Part shown: positions 1 to 5,947 of the stretch, one piece after another
Layout of the letters: every line of letters begins with the position of its first letter
Numbering within the stretch: position 1 is the first letter of the stretch
DNA from: Pelotomaculum sp.
GTDB taxonomy: Bacteria > Bacillota > Desulfotomaculia > Desulfotomaculales > Pelotomaculaceae
Length of the DNA: 8,926 nucleotides
Assembly (NCBI GenBank): GCA_022839445.1
Contig: JALHFC010000097.1
Location: forward strand, 1-8,926
Direction of reading: 5' to 3'
The notes under the pieces: generated by a model
Database searches by the model: none
What the model saw: the letters and a program-made list of their open reading frames with translations, nothing else
What the model was told of the DNA's origin: nothing
Made by a program: the position numbers and the translations under genes

Positions 1-215
1 TCGCGACAGACCAATTTGTTGCGGTAATGCTGGACGTCGGAAGCGTTACCACAGAATACGCACGCGGGCTCGTATTTTTTTAGGATAATCTTCTCGGCGT
101 CGACATAGATTTCCAGGGCATCTTTTTCATCGATACCCAGGGTGCGACGCAGTTCAATTGGAATAACCACCCTGCCGAGCTCGTCCACTTTTCTGACAAT
201 ACCAGTTGATTTCAC
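1..215 (-). CDS. abrB: AbrB-family transition-state regulator (5' portion, runs off left edge)
   Basis: DNA-binding transition-state regulator of the AbrB/SpoVT swapped-hairpin family; in Bacillus it represses post-exponential and sporulation-linked genes as a multimer. Seventy-one codons are visible, from a GTG at 213-215 preceded by a purine-rich site (GGGAGGGGG) about 6 bases upstream. The N-terminus reads VKSTGIVRKVDELGRVVIPI and continues with ELRRTLGI, EKDALEIYVD and EKIILKKYE, nearly identical to the B. subtilis AbrB DNA-binding domain. After that (residues about 52-71) it departs from the Bacillus type and shows CVFC followed by VCR, suggesting a cysteine-rich, possibly zinc-binding C-terminal part that is cut by the window edge. 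It diverges from metG as in B. subtilis. Family call is firm; full length and the metal-site idea are inference. Confidence 0.93.
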   Translation of the reverse strand, partial: MKSTGIVRKVDELGRVVIPIELRRTLGIDEKDALEIYVDAEKIILKKYEPACVFCGNASDVQHYRNKLVCR

Positions 216-233
216 GAGTCTACCCCCTCCCTT

Positions 234-242
234 TTCAACAAA
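234..242 (-). promoter_or_regulatory. Possible Spo0A box upstream of abrB
   Basis: The minus strand reads TTTGTTGAA, 8 of 9 bases of the Spo0A box consensus TTTGTCGAA. It lies between the putative abrB promoters and the ribosome binding site. In B. subtilis, Spo0A~P represses abrB from boxes downstream of the transcription start, so position and orientation fit. A one-mismatch 9-mer in AT-rich DNA could be chance. Confidence 0.35.
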
Positions 243-271
243 ATATAACAACATAATAAAATATTTTACAA
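243..271 (-). promoter_or_regulatory. Possible second abrB promoter (P2)
   Basis: On the minus strand TTGTAA (266-271) and TTATAT (243-248) are 17 bases apart, nested downstream of P1. Transcription would start near 236, about 20 bases before the GTG. The match is weaker and the region is very AT-rich, so chance is possible. Tandem promoters are known for abrB in B. subtilis. Confidence 0.3.
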
Positions 272-275
272 GTAG

Positions 276-304
276 ATGGTACCAGCGATGCCAGTAAAAG
301 TCAA
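276..304 (-). promoter_or_regulatory. Putative sigma-A promoter for abrB (P1)
   Basis: On the minus strand TTGACT (299-304) and TACCAT (276-281) are separated by exactly 17 bases. It points into abrB and lies about 60 bases upstream of its start. Seen in sequence; activity is inferred. Confidence 0.5.
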
Positions 305-351
305 GGTGTTTTTGTAAAAAAACCCAAAAGTTTTTACTATTTTAACCCAAC

Positions 352-380
352 TTGACAAAATTCCTGGATTTTAATAATAT
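352..380 (+). promoter_or_regulatory. Sigma-A promoter for the metG T-box leader
   Basis: A consensus TTGACA (352-357), a 17-base spacer and TAATAT (375-380) lie about 45 bases upstream of the T-box structure. Transcription should start near 387. It diverges from abrB. Confidence 0.8.
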
Positions 381-423
381 AAGTTTAATAACCAAGTATG
401 GTTGCCTATAGCAGGTATTAATA

Positions 424-709
424 ACAATGAAGGGGAAGAGTAAGCCTGTCGAATGTACCTGGACAGAGAGCGGGAAAAGGTGCAAGCCCGCCAGGGAAAG
501 CCGGCTGAACATGGCCCCGGAGTTGCGCAGTTGAAAGTTTTTTTAAGTAGGTTGCGCCGGGTTCAGCGCCGTTATCGAAAGCTGGAGTACCGGGAAGCGT
601 TTTCCCCGTACTTATAGAGGTCGGCTTCACAAGAGGTCGGTAAAAAAGGGTGGTACCGCGGCAGTTTAAAACTTCGCCCCTCGCATAAGGACTAAGGGCG
701 GAGTTTTTT
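424..709 (+). promoter_or_regulatory. T-box riboswitch, methionine type (metG leader)
   Basis: tRNA-sensing leader that lets transcription continue into metG when uncharged tRNA-Met binds. Visible parts: the AGTA-type stem I segment (GGGGAAGAGTAAG, about 431-443), the AGAGAG / GGTGCAAG apical motifs (465-490), and the specifier loop GAAC-ATG-GCCCCGGAGT with AUG as specifier codon at 511-513. The T-box sequence AAGGGTGGTACCGCGG is at 646-661, followed by a terminator (671-709). The UGGU in the T-box would pair with the ACCA end of a tRNA whose discriminator base is A, as expected for tRNA-Met. The specifier, the discriminator match and the gene downstream all agree. The exact 5' limit of the structured RNA is estimated. 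Confidence 0.95.
671..709 (+). terminator. T-box intrinsic terminator
   Basis: ACTTCGCCC (671-679) pairs with GGGCGGAGT (696-704) through one wobble pair, followed by TTTTT. This is the regulated terminator that competes with the antiterminator containing 646-661. Confidence 0.9.
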
Positions 710-810
710 GTTGTCTGGGCATGGCGCCCCGTATTGGTGAAGACCCATTGGCGCCCATCCACAGCGCGCAAAGGCGCGGTTATTATTTCATTAAACTAAA
801 CGCAGCATAC

Positions 811-818
811 AAGGGAGG
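811..818 (+). promoter_or_regulatory. metG ribosome binding site
   Basis: AAGGGAGG lies 5 bases before a TTG (824) and 11 bases before an ATG (830) in the same frame. Spacing favours the TTG slightly and codon identity favours the ATG, so the start is ambiguous by two codons. Confidence 0.7.
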
Positions 819-823
819 TTTTT

Positions 824-2383
824 TTGCAAATGAGCAAGGGCACTTTTTACATCACTACACCGATTTATTACCCCAGCGACAACCTGCATATCGGACATGC
901 TTATACAACCGTCGCTGCGGACGCCATGGCCCGTTTTAAGAAAATGACCGGTTATGACACCTGGTTCCTAACCGGCTCCGACGAGCACGGTCAGAAAATT
1001 GAAAGGGCCGCAAAGGCAAGGGGAGAAACCCCGCAGGAATACGTGGACAAAATTGTGGCAGGATTTAAACACCTTTGGAAGCGGTTGGAGGTGGGATACG
1101 ACGACTTTATCCGCACTACCGAGCCGCGCCACAAAAAAGTAGTTGCGGAACTATTTCAGAAGCTGTATGACCAGGGAGATATTTATAAGGCAAGCTATGA
1201 GGGTTGGTATTGCACGCCTTGCGAGGCTTTCTGGGTGGAAAGCCGGTTGGCGGAAGGTACCTGCCCCGATTGCGGGCGCTCCGTGGAACTGCTGCAAGAG
1301 GAAAGCTACTTTTTCCGTACTTCAAAATACGCGGATCGTTTGCTAAGGCATATTGAAGACCACCCGGAATTTATCCAGCCCGCTTCCCGGCGCAATGAAA
1401 TGGTAAGCTTTATTAACAGCGGCCTGGAGGACCTGTGTGTTTCCCGGACGACATTTGACTGGGGTATACCGGTACCTTTTGATCGGAAGCACGTTATCTA
1501 TGTGTGGGTGGATGCCCTGACAAACTACATATCGGCCTTAGGCTATGGAACGGAGGACGACAGGCTATTTAAGAAATATTGGCCGGCCGATGTGCACCTG
1601 ATGGCCAAAGATATCGTCCGGTTCCACAGCGTGATTTGGCCGATACTCCTCATGGCTACGGGTATTGAACTGCCCAGACAGATCGTAGGTCACGGCTGGT
1701 TGCTGCTGGGGAGCGGCAAGATGTCCAAGTCCAAGGGGAATGTAATTGATCCTTTGGTGCTCATTGACCGGTATGGTGTGGACGCCATTCGCTATTACCT
1801 GCTCAGGGAGATGCCTTTTGGTTCGGACAGCGCCTACAGTGAGGGGGCGCTGGTGGAGCGCATAAACAAGGACTTGGCCAACGACCTGGGCAACCTAGTC
1901 AGCCGATCTATAGCCATGGTGGAAAAATATTTCGGGGGCGCTGTTCTGCCCCCCGGTATGCCGGAAGGACCGGATGTGGAACTGATTGAACTGGCCGGGC
2001 AAACCCCTGCCGTCGTGGAGGAATGGATGGAGAAAAGGGATTTTTCCGGCGCCCTGTCCGCTATCTGGCGCCTGGTGGGGCGCTCGAACAAGTATGTGGA
2101 CGAGACCGCCCCGTGGGGCTTGGCAAAAGATCCGGCCCAAAAAGAACGTCTGGCCAATGTGATGTATAACCTGGCCGAAAGCCTGCGCTTTATCACCATC
2201 ATGGCCTCGCCCTTCATGCCCTCGTTGCCGGCCCGGGTCTGGGCGCAACTGGGAATCGCGGACCGTCCGGAGCTTTGGACCTGGGATTCCCTGATCTGGG
2301 GTAGGTTACCCGCCGGCATTACAGTGAAACGCGGTCAGGCTCTATTCCCGAGGATTGACACGGCCGGTCTTGAAATAAGTTGA
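824..2383 (+). CDS. metG: Methionyl-tRNA synthetase (MetRS)
   Basis: Charges tRNA-Met with methionine using ATP in the cytoplasm; class I aminoacyl-tRNA synthetase. The Rossmann catalytic fold opens with TFYITTPIYYPS and carries HIGH at residues 22-25 and KMSKS at 299-303. The zinc knuckle in the connective peptide has CxxC at 130/133 and CxxC at 147/150. The anticodon-binding helical domain follows, with the WGLAKD region near residue 430. At 519 residues the protein ends just after the core (PAGITVKRGQALFPRID), so it lacks the C-terminal EMAP/Trbp111-like tRNA-binding domain that brings many bacterial MetRS to about 640-680 residues. Start is TTG 824 or ATG 830 (Met3, MSKGTFYITTP). Expression should be controlled by the Met T-box upstream, with tatD 39 bases downstream. 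Confidence 0.97.
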   Translation: MQMSKGTFYITTPIYYPSDNLHIGHAYTTVAADAMARFKKMTGYDTWFLTGSDEHGQKIERAAKARGETPQEYVDKIVAGFKHLWKRLEVGYDDFIRTTEPRHKKVVAELFQKLYDQGDIYKASYEGWYCTPCEAFWVESRLAEGTCPDCGRSVELLQEESYFFRTSKYADRLLRHIEDHPEFIQPASRRNEMVSFINSGLEDLCVSRTTFDWGIPVPFDRKHVIYVWVDALTNYISALGYGTEDDRLFKKYWPADVHLMAKDIVRFHSVIWPILLMATGIELPRQIVGHGWLLLGSGKMSKSKGNVIDPLVLIDRYGVDAIRYYLLREMPFGSDSAYSEGALVERINKDLANDLGNLVSRSIAMVEKYFGGAVLPPGMPEGPDVELIELAGQTPAVVEEWMEKRDFSGALSAIWRLVGRSNKYVDETAPWGLAKDPAQKERLANVMYNLAESLRFITIMASPFMPSLPARVWAQLGIADRPELWTWDSLIWGRLPAGITVKRGQALFPRIDTAGLEIS

Positions 2384-2407
2384 TTTTTGCCCAACAATAA
2401 TATTCAC

Positions 2408-2413
2408 AAAGGA
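2408..2413 (+). promoter_or_regulatory. tatD ribosome binding site
   Basis: AAAGGA ends 9 bases before ATG 2423, which fixes that start in preference to the in-frame TTG at 2387 (no site, 3 bases after the metG stop) and GTG at 2417. Confidence 0.65.
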
Positions 2414-2422
2414 ACGGTGTAT

Positions 2423-3193
2423 ATGATATTGTTCGATACCCACGCGCACTTGGATTTTGAGGACTTTGACGTTGACAGGGATGATATGATCCAGCGAGCC
2501 CGTTTGGCCGGGGTGAAATATATTGTAAACGCGGGCTATGATCTCAAGTCATCTGCTTGCTCGGTGCAATTAGCCCAAAAGTACGACTTGATATACGCCG
2601 CCATAGGAATTCATCCCCACGAGGCTGCCGGCGCGGGCCCGGATTATCTAAACAAATTGGAAGAACTGGCTGCGCACCCCAAGGTGGTGGCCATCGGTGA
2701 AATGGGACTGGATTATTACCGGGATCGCTCGCCGCGACCGGTGCAACAAGAAGTGTTTCTGGAGCAGATAGCGCTGGCAAAAAGGCTAAAAAAGCCTATC
2801 ATCATTCACGACAGGGAAGCCCATGGCGACATGATGGACATTTTACGCCGGGAAAGGCCGTGGTCTTCCGGCGGGGTTTTGCATTGTTATTCAGGTAGTT
2901 GGGAAATGGCCAGGGAATGTTTGGCCCTGGGTTTTTACATTTCCATTGCCGGCCCGGTAACTTTCCCCAAAGCGCCAAAGCTTAAAGATGTCGCTGCCCG
3001 TGTGCCGGCGGACCGGCTGCTGGTCGAGACCGACGCTCCCTTCCTTGCCCCAGTGCCGCACCGGGGCAGGAGAAATGAACCGGCGTACGTTGTCCACACG
3101 GCAAAGGAGATTGCCGGGATCAGGGGGATGAAATTAGAAGATCTTTCAAAGATGTGTACGGAAAACGGCAGGAGATTGTTTCAAATTGCTTGA
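2423..3193 (+). CDS. tatD: TatD-family metal-dependent DNase
   Basis: TatD/YabD nuclease of the metallo-dependent hydrolase superfamily; characterised members are Mg-dependent 3'-5' DNA exonucleases acting in the cytoplasm. Starting at ATG 2423 the protein has 256 residues, the usual family length. Metal-site residues seen: H7 and H9 (FDTHAHLDF), E93 (VAIGEMGLDYY), H129 (IIIHDREAHGD), H154 (LHCYSG) and D204 (LLVETDAPFLAP). All the key ligands are present, so it should be active. An upstream in-frame TTG (2387) would add 12 residues that do not look like family sequence. It follows metG by 39 bases, as in B. subtilis metS-yabD, and probably lies on the same T-box-controlled transcript. Confidence 0.95.
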   Translation: MILFDTHAHLDFEDFDVDRDDMIQRARLAGVKYIVNAGYDLKSSACSVQLAQKYDLIYAAIGIHPHEAAGAGPDYLNKLEELAAHPKVVAIGEMGLDYYRDRSPRPVQQEVFLEQIALAKRLKKPIIIHDREAHGDMMDILRRERPWSSGGVLHCYSGSWEMARECLALGFYISIAGPVTFPKAPKLKDVAARVPADRLLVETDAPFLAPVPHRGRRNEPAYVVHTAKEIAGIRGMKLEDLSKMCTENGRRLFQIA

Positions 3194-3220
3194 ATATTAT
3201 AAATGATTAACACATGAAGC

Positions 3221-3247
3221 GAATCACGGGGACGTACCTATTGATTC
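3221..3247 (+). repeat. 27-base repeat, copy 1 (direct)
   Basis: The unit begins GAATCA, has the core GGGGACGTACCT and ends TGATTC, so the unit ends are inverted repeats of each other. It matches copy 4 (inverted, 3354-3380) at 25 of 27 positions. Confidence 0.85.
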
Positions 3248-3255
3248 TTTTTCGC

Positions 3256-3282
3256 GAATCGTGGGGATGCACCTGTTGATTC
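3256..3282 (+). repeat. 27-base repeat, copy 2 (direct)
   Basis: Begins GAATC and ends TGATTC, with core GGGGATGCACCT; it matches copy 1 at 22 of 27 positions. It starts 35 bases after copy 1, with the short spacer TTTTTCGC between them. Confidence 0.8.
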
Positions 3283-3289
3283 TTTTTAG

Positions 3290-3316
3290 GAATCACGGGG
3301 CGGGGATACCAATTGG
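3290..3316 (+). repeat. 27-base repeat, copy 3 (degenerate)
   Basis: It begins GAATCACGGGG like copy 1 and starts 34 bases after copy 2 with the spacer TTTTTAG. The second half is diverged (CGGGGATACC) and the TGATTC end is lost. Confidence 0.5.
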
Positions 3317-3353
3317 TTTAGTTTGAGGCAAAGTTAATTATTAAATTACGATG

Positions 3354-3380
3354 GAATCATTAGGTACGTCCCCTTGATTC
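3354..3380 (-). repeat. 27-base repeat, copy 4 (inverted)
   Basis: The reverse complement begins GAATCA, contains GGGGACGTACCT and ends TGATTC. With copy 1 it forms the outer arms of a long imperfect hairpin spanning 3221-3380. Confidence 0.85.
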
Positions 3381-3413
3381 CTCCCATGATTCATTATAGA
3401 AGGGGGTCATATT

Positions 3414-3950
3414 TTGAGCGAAAAGAAAAAAGGGCTGGTACTGGTTAATACCGGTGAGGGAAAGGGTAAAACCACGGCTTCCCTGGGTATGGCTTTAAGA
3501 GCCTGGGGGCAGGGGATGAAGGTGCTGGTGATCCAATTTATAAAAGGCGGTTGGAAATATGGCGAGTTAAAGGCGGTAGAAAAGCTGGGAGCCCATTTTG
3601 AAATACGCCAAATGGGTGGGGGCTTCATCAAAGGACCGGATGACGATTCCCTGGCCGAACACCGCCATGCCGCGCGGGAAGCCCTGGACGCCGCCGGAGC
3701 CGAGATTTCCTCCGGCAAATATGATCTAATTATACTGGATGAAATACTTTACGCCAGCTACTACGGGCTTGTTGCTGTGGAAGACGTGCTGGCCCTAATT
3801 GATAAAAAGCCGGAAAACCTCCACCTGGTCCTTACCGGCCGCCATGCCCCGCCGGAAATCATAGATAAAGCCGACCTGGTTACTGAAATGAGGGAAATAA
3901 AACACCCATATACTAAGGGTATCCCGGCGCAGAAGGGAATAGAATTTTGA
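3414..3950 (+). CDS. cobO: Cob(I)yrinic acid a,c-diamide adenosyltransferase (ATP:corrinoid adenosyltransferase, CobA/CobO/BtuR type)
   Basis: Transfers the 5'-deoxyadenosyl group of ATP to cob(I)alamin or its precursors to form adenosyl-corrinoids (EC 2.5.1.17), a cytoplasmic step of B12 synthesis or salvage. The protein has 178 residues, normal for this family. The P-loop is NTGEGKGKTTASLG (GEGKGKTT at 14-21). The conserved strand YDLIILDEILYA follows near residues 103-114. The C-terminal family signature is LTGRHAPPEIIDKADLVTEM and then KHPYTKGIPAQKGIEF. The TTG start is supported by AGGGGG at 3401-3406, 7 bases away. It interrupts the usual tatD-yabE neighbourhood, directly after the repeat element and not next to other cobalamin genes in this window. 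No cobalamin riboswitch is visible upstream. Confidence 0.94.
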   Translation: MSEKKKGLVLVNTGEGKGKTTASLGMALRAWGQGMKVLVIQFIKGGWKYGELKAVEKLGAHFEIRQMGGGFIKGPDDDSLAEHRHAAREALDAAGAEISSGKYDLIILDEILYASYYGLVAVEDVLALIDKKPENLHLVLTGRHAPPEIIDKADLVTEMREIKHPYTKGIPAQKGIEF

Positions 3951-4061
3951 CCCCGGTATTTCAGTGCGGGAATCAGATATGCCAGTTAAGGCGCCGACGC
4001 CGGGGATTATACGCGTTTTAAGTTTATGGGGGCATCACGGGCGTTATAAGGGGGGGGGCAA

Positions 4062-4487
4062 TTGCGCCAGGTAGCCGTAACAATGGAGTGGATTATTAAC
4101 GCTTTTGAAAACAGCAGCCAATATTCTGAATACTACCTTAACTTACAAAACGGGGATGTAAAGTTTTTTTCACCCATGGATTTTCCCGAGCATGAGGAGA
4201 TTGTGAAAAAACTGGACAAACAGTCCGAGCGGTTTATCCGGTTACCTAAGCTGGATAGGGGATTTTCATTAAAAATCAAGCAGGATTACATTGAAGGCAT
4301 AGAAGATCCGGAATTAAAAAGCTTGTTGGAAAAAAACATGGAGTTAGACGCGGGTTTTAGGAAAGTCTTGATGGACCATGAAGATGCCCGTCGCAAATGG
4401 TATAGATTCCAGAACAAAATGCATGAAGATTATTTAAGACAATGGTTTGGGGAAAAAAGGATAGAGCTGGTTGAAAAATCAAAGTAA
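4062..4487 (+). CDS. UPF0158 family protein of unknown function
   Basis: The sequence fits the UPF0158 family, small acidic proteins without an assigned role; I recognised it from the overall pattern, not by search. It shows an opening WIINAFEN, a strand pattern YYLNLQNGDVKFF, then RFIRLPKLD, a stretch IEGIEDPELKSLLEKN, and a C-terminal aromatic helix (RKWYRFQNKM, residues 111-120, then LRQWFGEKRIELVEK). It has 141 residues, no signal peptide and no membrane segment. The TTG at 4062 follows a run of nine G (4050-4058). An in-frame ATG at 4083 gives 134 residues and fits the family start about as well, so the start is uncertain. A terminator lies 80 bases downstream. No partner can be named from context. 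Confidence 0.75.
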   Translation: MRQVAVTMEWIINAFENSSQYSEYYLNLQNGDVKFFSPMDFPEHEEIVKKLDKQSERFIRLPKLDRGFSLKIKQDYIEGIEDPELKSLLEKNMELDAGFRKVLMDHEDARRKWYRFQNKMHEDYLRQWFGEKRIELVEKSK

Positions 4488-4814
4488 GCGTTTTTATCGC
4501 GGTTAATGCATTTGCCGCTTGTAAATAATGTAAGGCGGCGTTATACTACATTGTTTTTAGACGTGAGAACCGGACTTTTTGCGCCGGTTTTTATTTTGCT
4601 TGATTTCCCGTTAAAGATAATTGCTGCGGGACACCGGCCGGAGAAAAACGATATGCCCTATTCAAAACCGCCAACTTATAGTAAAATCTTAATGTGTTAG
4701 GAATTTGCCGGCACATGGCCCAAATAGTTTTCTTTTTAGCAAACTGGTGTAATTTATAACACGTCAAAATGACTTTTCCAAAGCAGTGCCGGACTTACTA
4801 AAAGGAGGCATTCA
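4488..4814. other. Intergenic region between the UPF0158 gene and yabE
   Basis: The 327 bases hold a weak hairpin (GCCGC near 4513 with GCGGC near 4535), a terminator (4568-4597), an AT-rich stretch with a possible -10 (TAAAAT near 4683) but no convincing -35, and the yabE ribosome binding site. A 64-codon open frame at 4506-4700 has no ribosome binding site, runs through the terminator and looks non-coding. Confidence 0.6.
4568..4597 (+). terminator. Intrinsic terminator after the UPF0158 gene
   Basis: AACCGG (4568-4573) pairs with CCGGTT (4584-4589) over a 10-base loop, followed by TTTATTTT. It separates cobO/UPF0158 from yabE. Confidence 0.7.
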
Positions 4815-5834
4815 ATGAGTTGGAGAGTGTTGCAGGAATTATGGAAGGGAAAAGGCGGTAAGGATTTAGAAAAACCCCGGGAACGGGGGGTTTTTGCCAA
4901 GTGGTACGTTTGCGCGCTCGCAGTGGTAGTTTTCGTAATTGGCGCCTGTTTTTTGGCTGTTAAACCGGTTACGTTGATTGCCGACGGGAAAGAGACTACC
5001 GTAAAGACATTTTCTCGTACAGTTGCCGGCGCCCTTAAGGCCGGCGGTGTCACTCTGATGGAAAAAGATGAAGTGCTCCCGTCCGCAGACTCCCTGCTAA
5101 AAAAAAGGATGGTAGTGACTGTAAACCGGGCGATGAATGTAAACATTACTGTGGACGGGTGTGATTTAGCGGTCAGGTCGCTGGGGAGTACGGTAAAAGA
5201 CGTCCTGGATGAGTACGGGATTGACATCGGCCCGGAAGACGAAGTGGACCCGTCAACAGAAGCGCCTGTAATAGAAAATATGAATGTCCTTGTAGCCAGG
5301 ATCCTGACCAAGACTGAGGAAAGTGAAGCGCCGGTTGATTTTGAAACGGTTAAGAGGTTTACTGTTAAAATGCCCCAGGGATCTACCAGAGTGGCGCAAG
5401 AGGGGCGGGAAGGCGCCGAGCGCCGGACCTGGCGGGTTACGTACAGGGACGGTTGTGAGATAGCCCGCCAGATGATTGCCAGGGAACTGATCAAGCCGGC
5501 TATTGAACAAGTGATTATGGTCGGAAGCGGGCTGGTAGTATCCAGGGGTGGTGAAGATATCAGATATGCCGAGGCGGTTGATATGTTGTCTTCCGGTTAC
5601 ACATATACAGGGTACAATACTGCTTCAGGCGTACCGCCACATTACGGGGTAGTCGCGGTTGATCCGGGAAGGATCCCTCTGGGTACGGAGATGTACGTTG
5701 ACGGTTATGGCTACGCTACGGCGCTGGATCGGGGAAGCAGCATTATAGGAAACAGGATTGACCTCTTTTTTGAATCTTATGAGGAGGCTATGGATTGGGG
5801 CTTGCGATGGACAAAAACATATATAATAGATTGA
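4815..5834 (+). CDS. yabE: YabE-like cell-wall protein: DUF348 repeats, G5 and 3D domain
   Basis: Membrane-anchored, extracytoplasmic peptidoglycan-acting protein related to firmicute Rpf-like (resuscitation-promoting) and Sps proteins; the 3D domain resembles the MltA lytic transglycosylase barrel. Seen in 339 residues: a basic N-terminus; one membrane segment at about 30-49 (WYVCALAVVVFVIGACFLAV); two DUF348 units at about 52-95 and 107-150, each with a VTVNRA- or TVKDVLDEYGI-type pattern; a G5-like segment at about 160-235 (RFTVKMPQGSTRV, RTWRVTYRDG); and a C-terminal 3D domain at about 255-339. The three aspartates of the 3D domain are D283 (AVDPGRIPLGT), D305 (ALDRGSSI) and D316 (NRIDLFF). 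ATG 4815 has AAGGAGG 6 bases upstream. Position before ksgA matches B. subtilis yabE, but rnmV is missing downstream. The wall-enzyme role is inferred from family. Confidence 0.93.
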   Translation: MSWRVLQELWKGKGGKDLEKPRERGVFAKWYVCALAVVVFVIGACFLAVKPVTLIADGKETTVKTFSRTVAGALKAGGVTLMEKDEVLPSADSLLKKRMVVTVNRAMNVNITVDGCDLAVRSLGSTVKDVLDEYGIDIGPEDEVDPSTEAPVIENMNVLVARILTKTEESEAPVDFETVKRFTVKMPQGSTRVAQEGREGAERRTWRVTYRDGCEIARQMIARELIKPAIEQVIMVGSGLVVSRGGEDIRYAEAVDMLSSGYTYTGYNTASGVPPHYGVVAVDPGRIPLGTEMYVDGYGYATALDRGSSIIGNRIDLFFESYEEAMDWGLRWTKTYIID

Positions 5835-5836
5835 TG

Positions 5837-5863
5837 AAGGGCTAAAGGTAGCCCTTTTTCTTT
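5837..5863 (+). terminator. Intrinsic terminator after yabE
   Basis: AAGGGCTA (5837-5844), loop AAGG, TAGCCCTT (5849-5856), then TTTCTTTG. The perfect 8-base stem starts 3 bases after the yabE stop, which argues that ksgA has its own transcription start or depends on read-through. Confidence 0.85.
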
Positions 5864-5934
5864 GTGTTAAAAACGGGAATAATAAAAGGAAACGGCTACA
5901 ATCTGTCGAAAGTAGACAGCGGCAATCCATTGGC

Positions 5935-5941
5935 AGGGGGT
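5935..5941 (+). promoter_or_regulatory. ksgA ribosome binding site
   Basis: AGGGGGT lies 6 bases before GTG 5948 and fixes that start. The longer in-frame GTG at 5864 overlaps the end of the terminator and would add 28 residues unlike the family. Confidence 0.65.
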
Positions 5942-5947
5942 GGGAAG

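Larger units (their letters stand above)
3213..3388. mobile_element. Putative non-autonomous (REP/MITE-like) palindromic element
   Basis: The whole tatD-cobO spacer is filled by the repeat cluster, bounded by 27-base inverted copies. A CATG occurs just outside each arm (3213-3216 and 3385-3388). No transposase gene is present. Repeats with terminal and internal inverted symmetry like this resemble elements mobilised by REP-associated tyrosine (Y1/IS200-like) transposases; that link is inference. As RNA, the hairpin could affect processing or read-through into cobO. Confidence 0.5.

Noticed and set aside
418..771. 117-codon open frame on the minus strand over the T-box.
   Set aside because: It is antisense to a highly structured conserved RNA and has no family-like sequence.
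1834..2319. 161-codon open frame on the minus strand inside metG.
   Set aside because: Composition follows from the metG codons on the other strand; no ribosome binding site and no recognisable motifs.
3221..3316. Short CRISPR array (three 27-base units at 34-35 base spacing).
   Set aside because: Spacers are only 7-8 bases, similar to each other and T-rich; units are diverged and one is inverted. No cas genes.
3951..4061. Terminator after cobO from CCCCGG (3951-3956) and CCGGGG (4000-4005).
   Set aside because: The loop would be 43 bases and no T run follows; the spacer shows no other clear structure.
4754..5494. 246-codon minus-strand frame opposite yabE.
   Set aside because: Ser/Thr-rich low-complexity translation typical of an antisense shadow; yabE has clear domains and a strong ribosome binding site.
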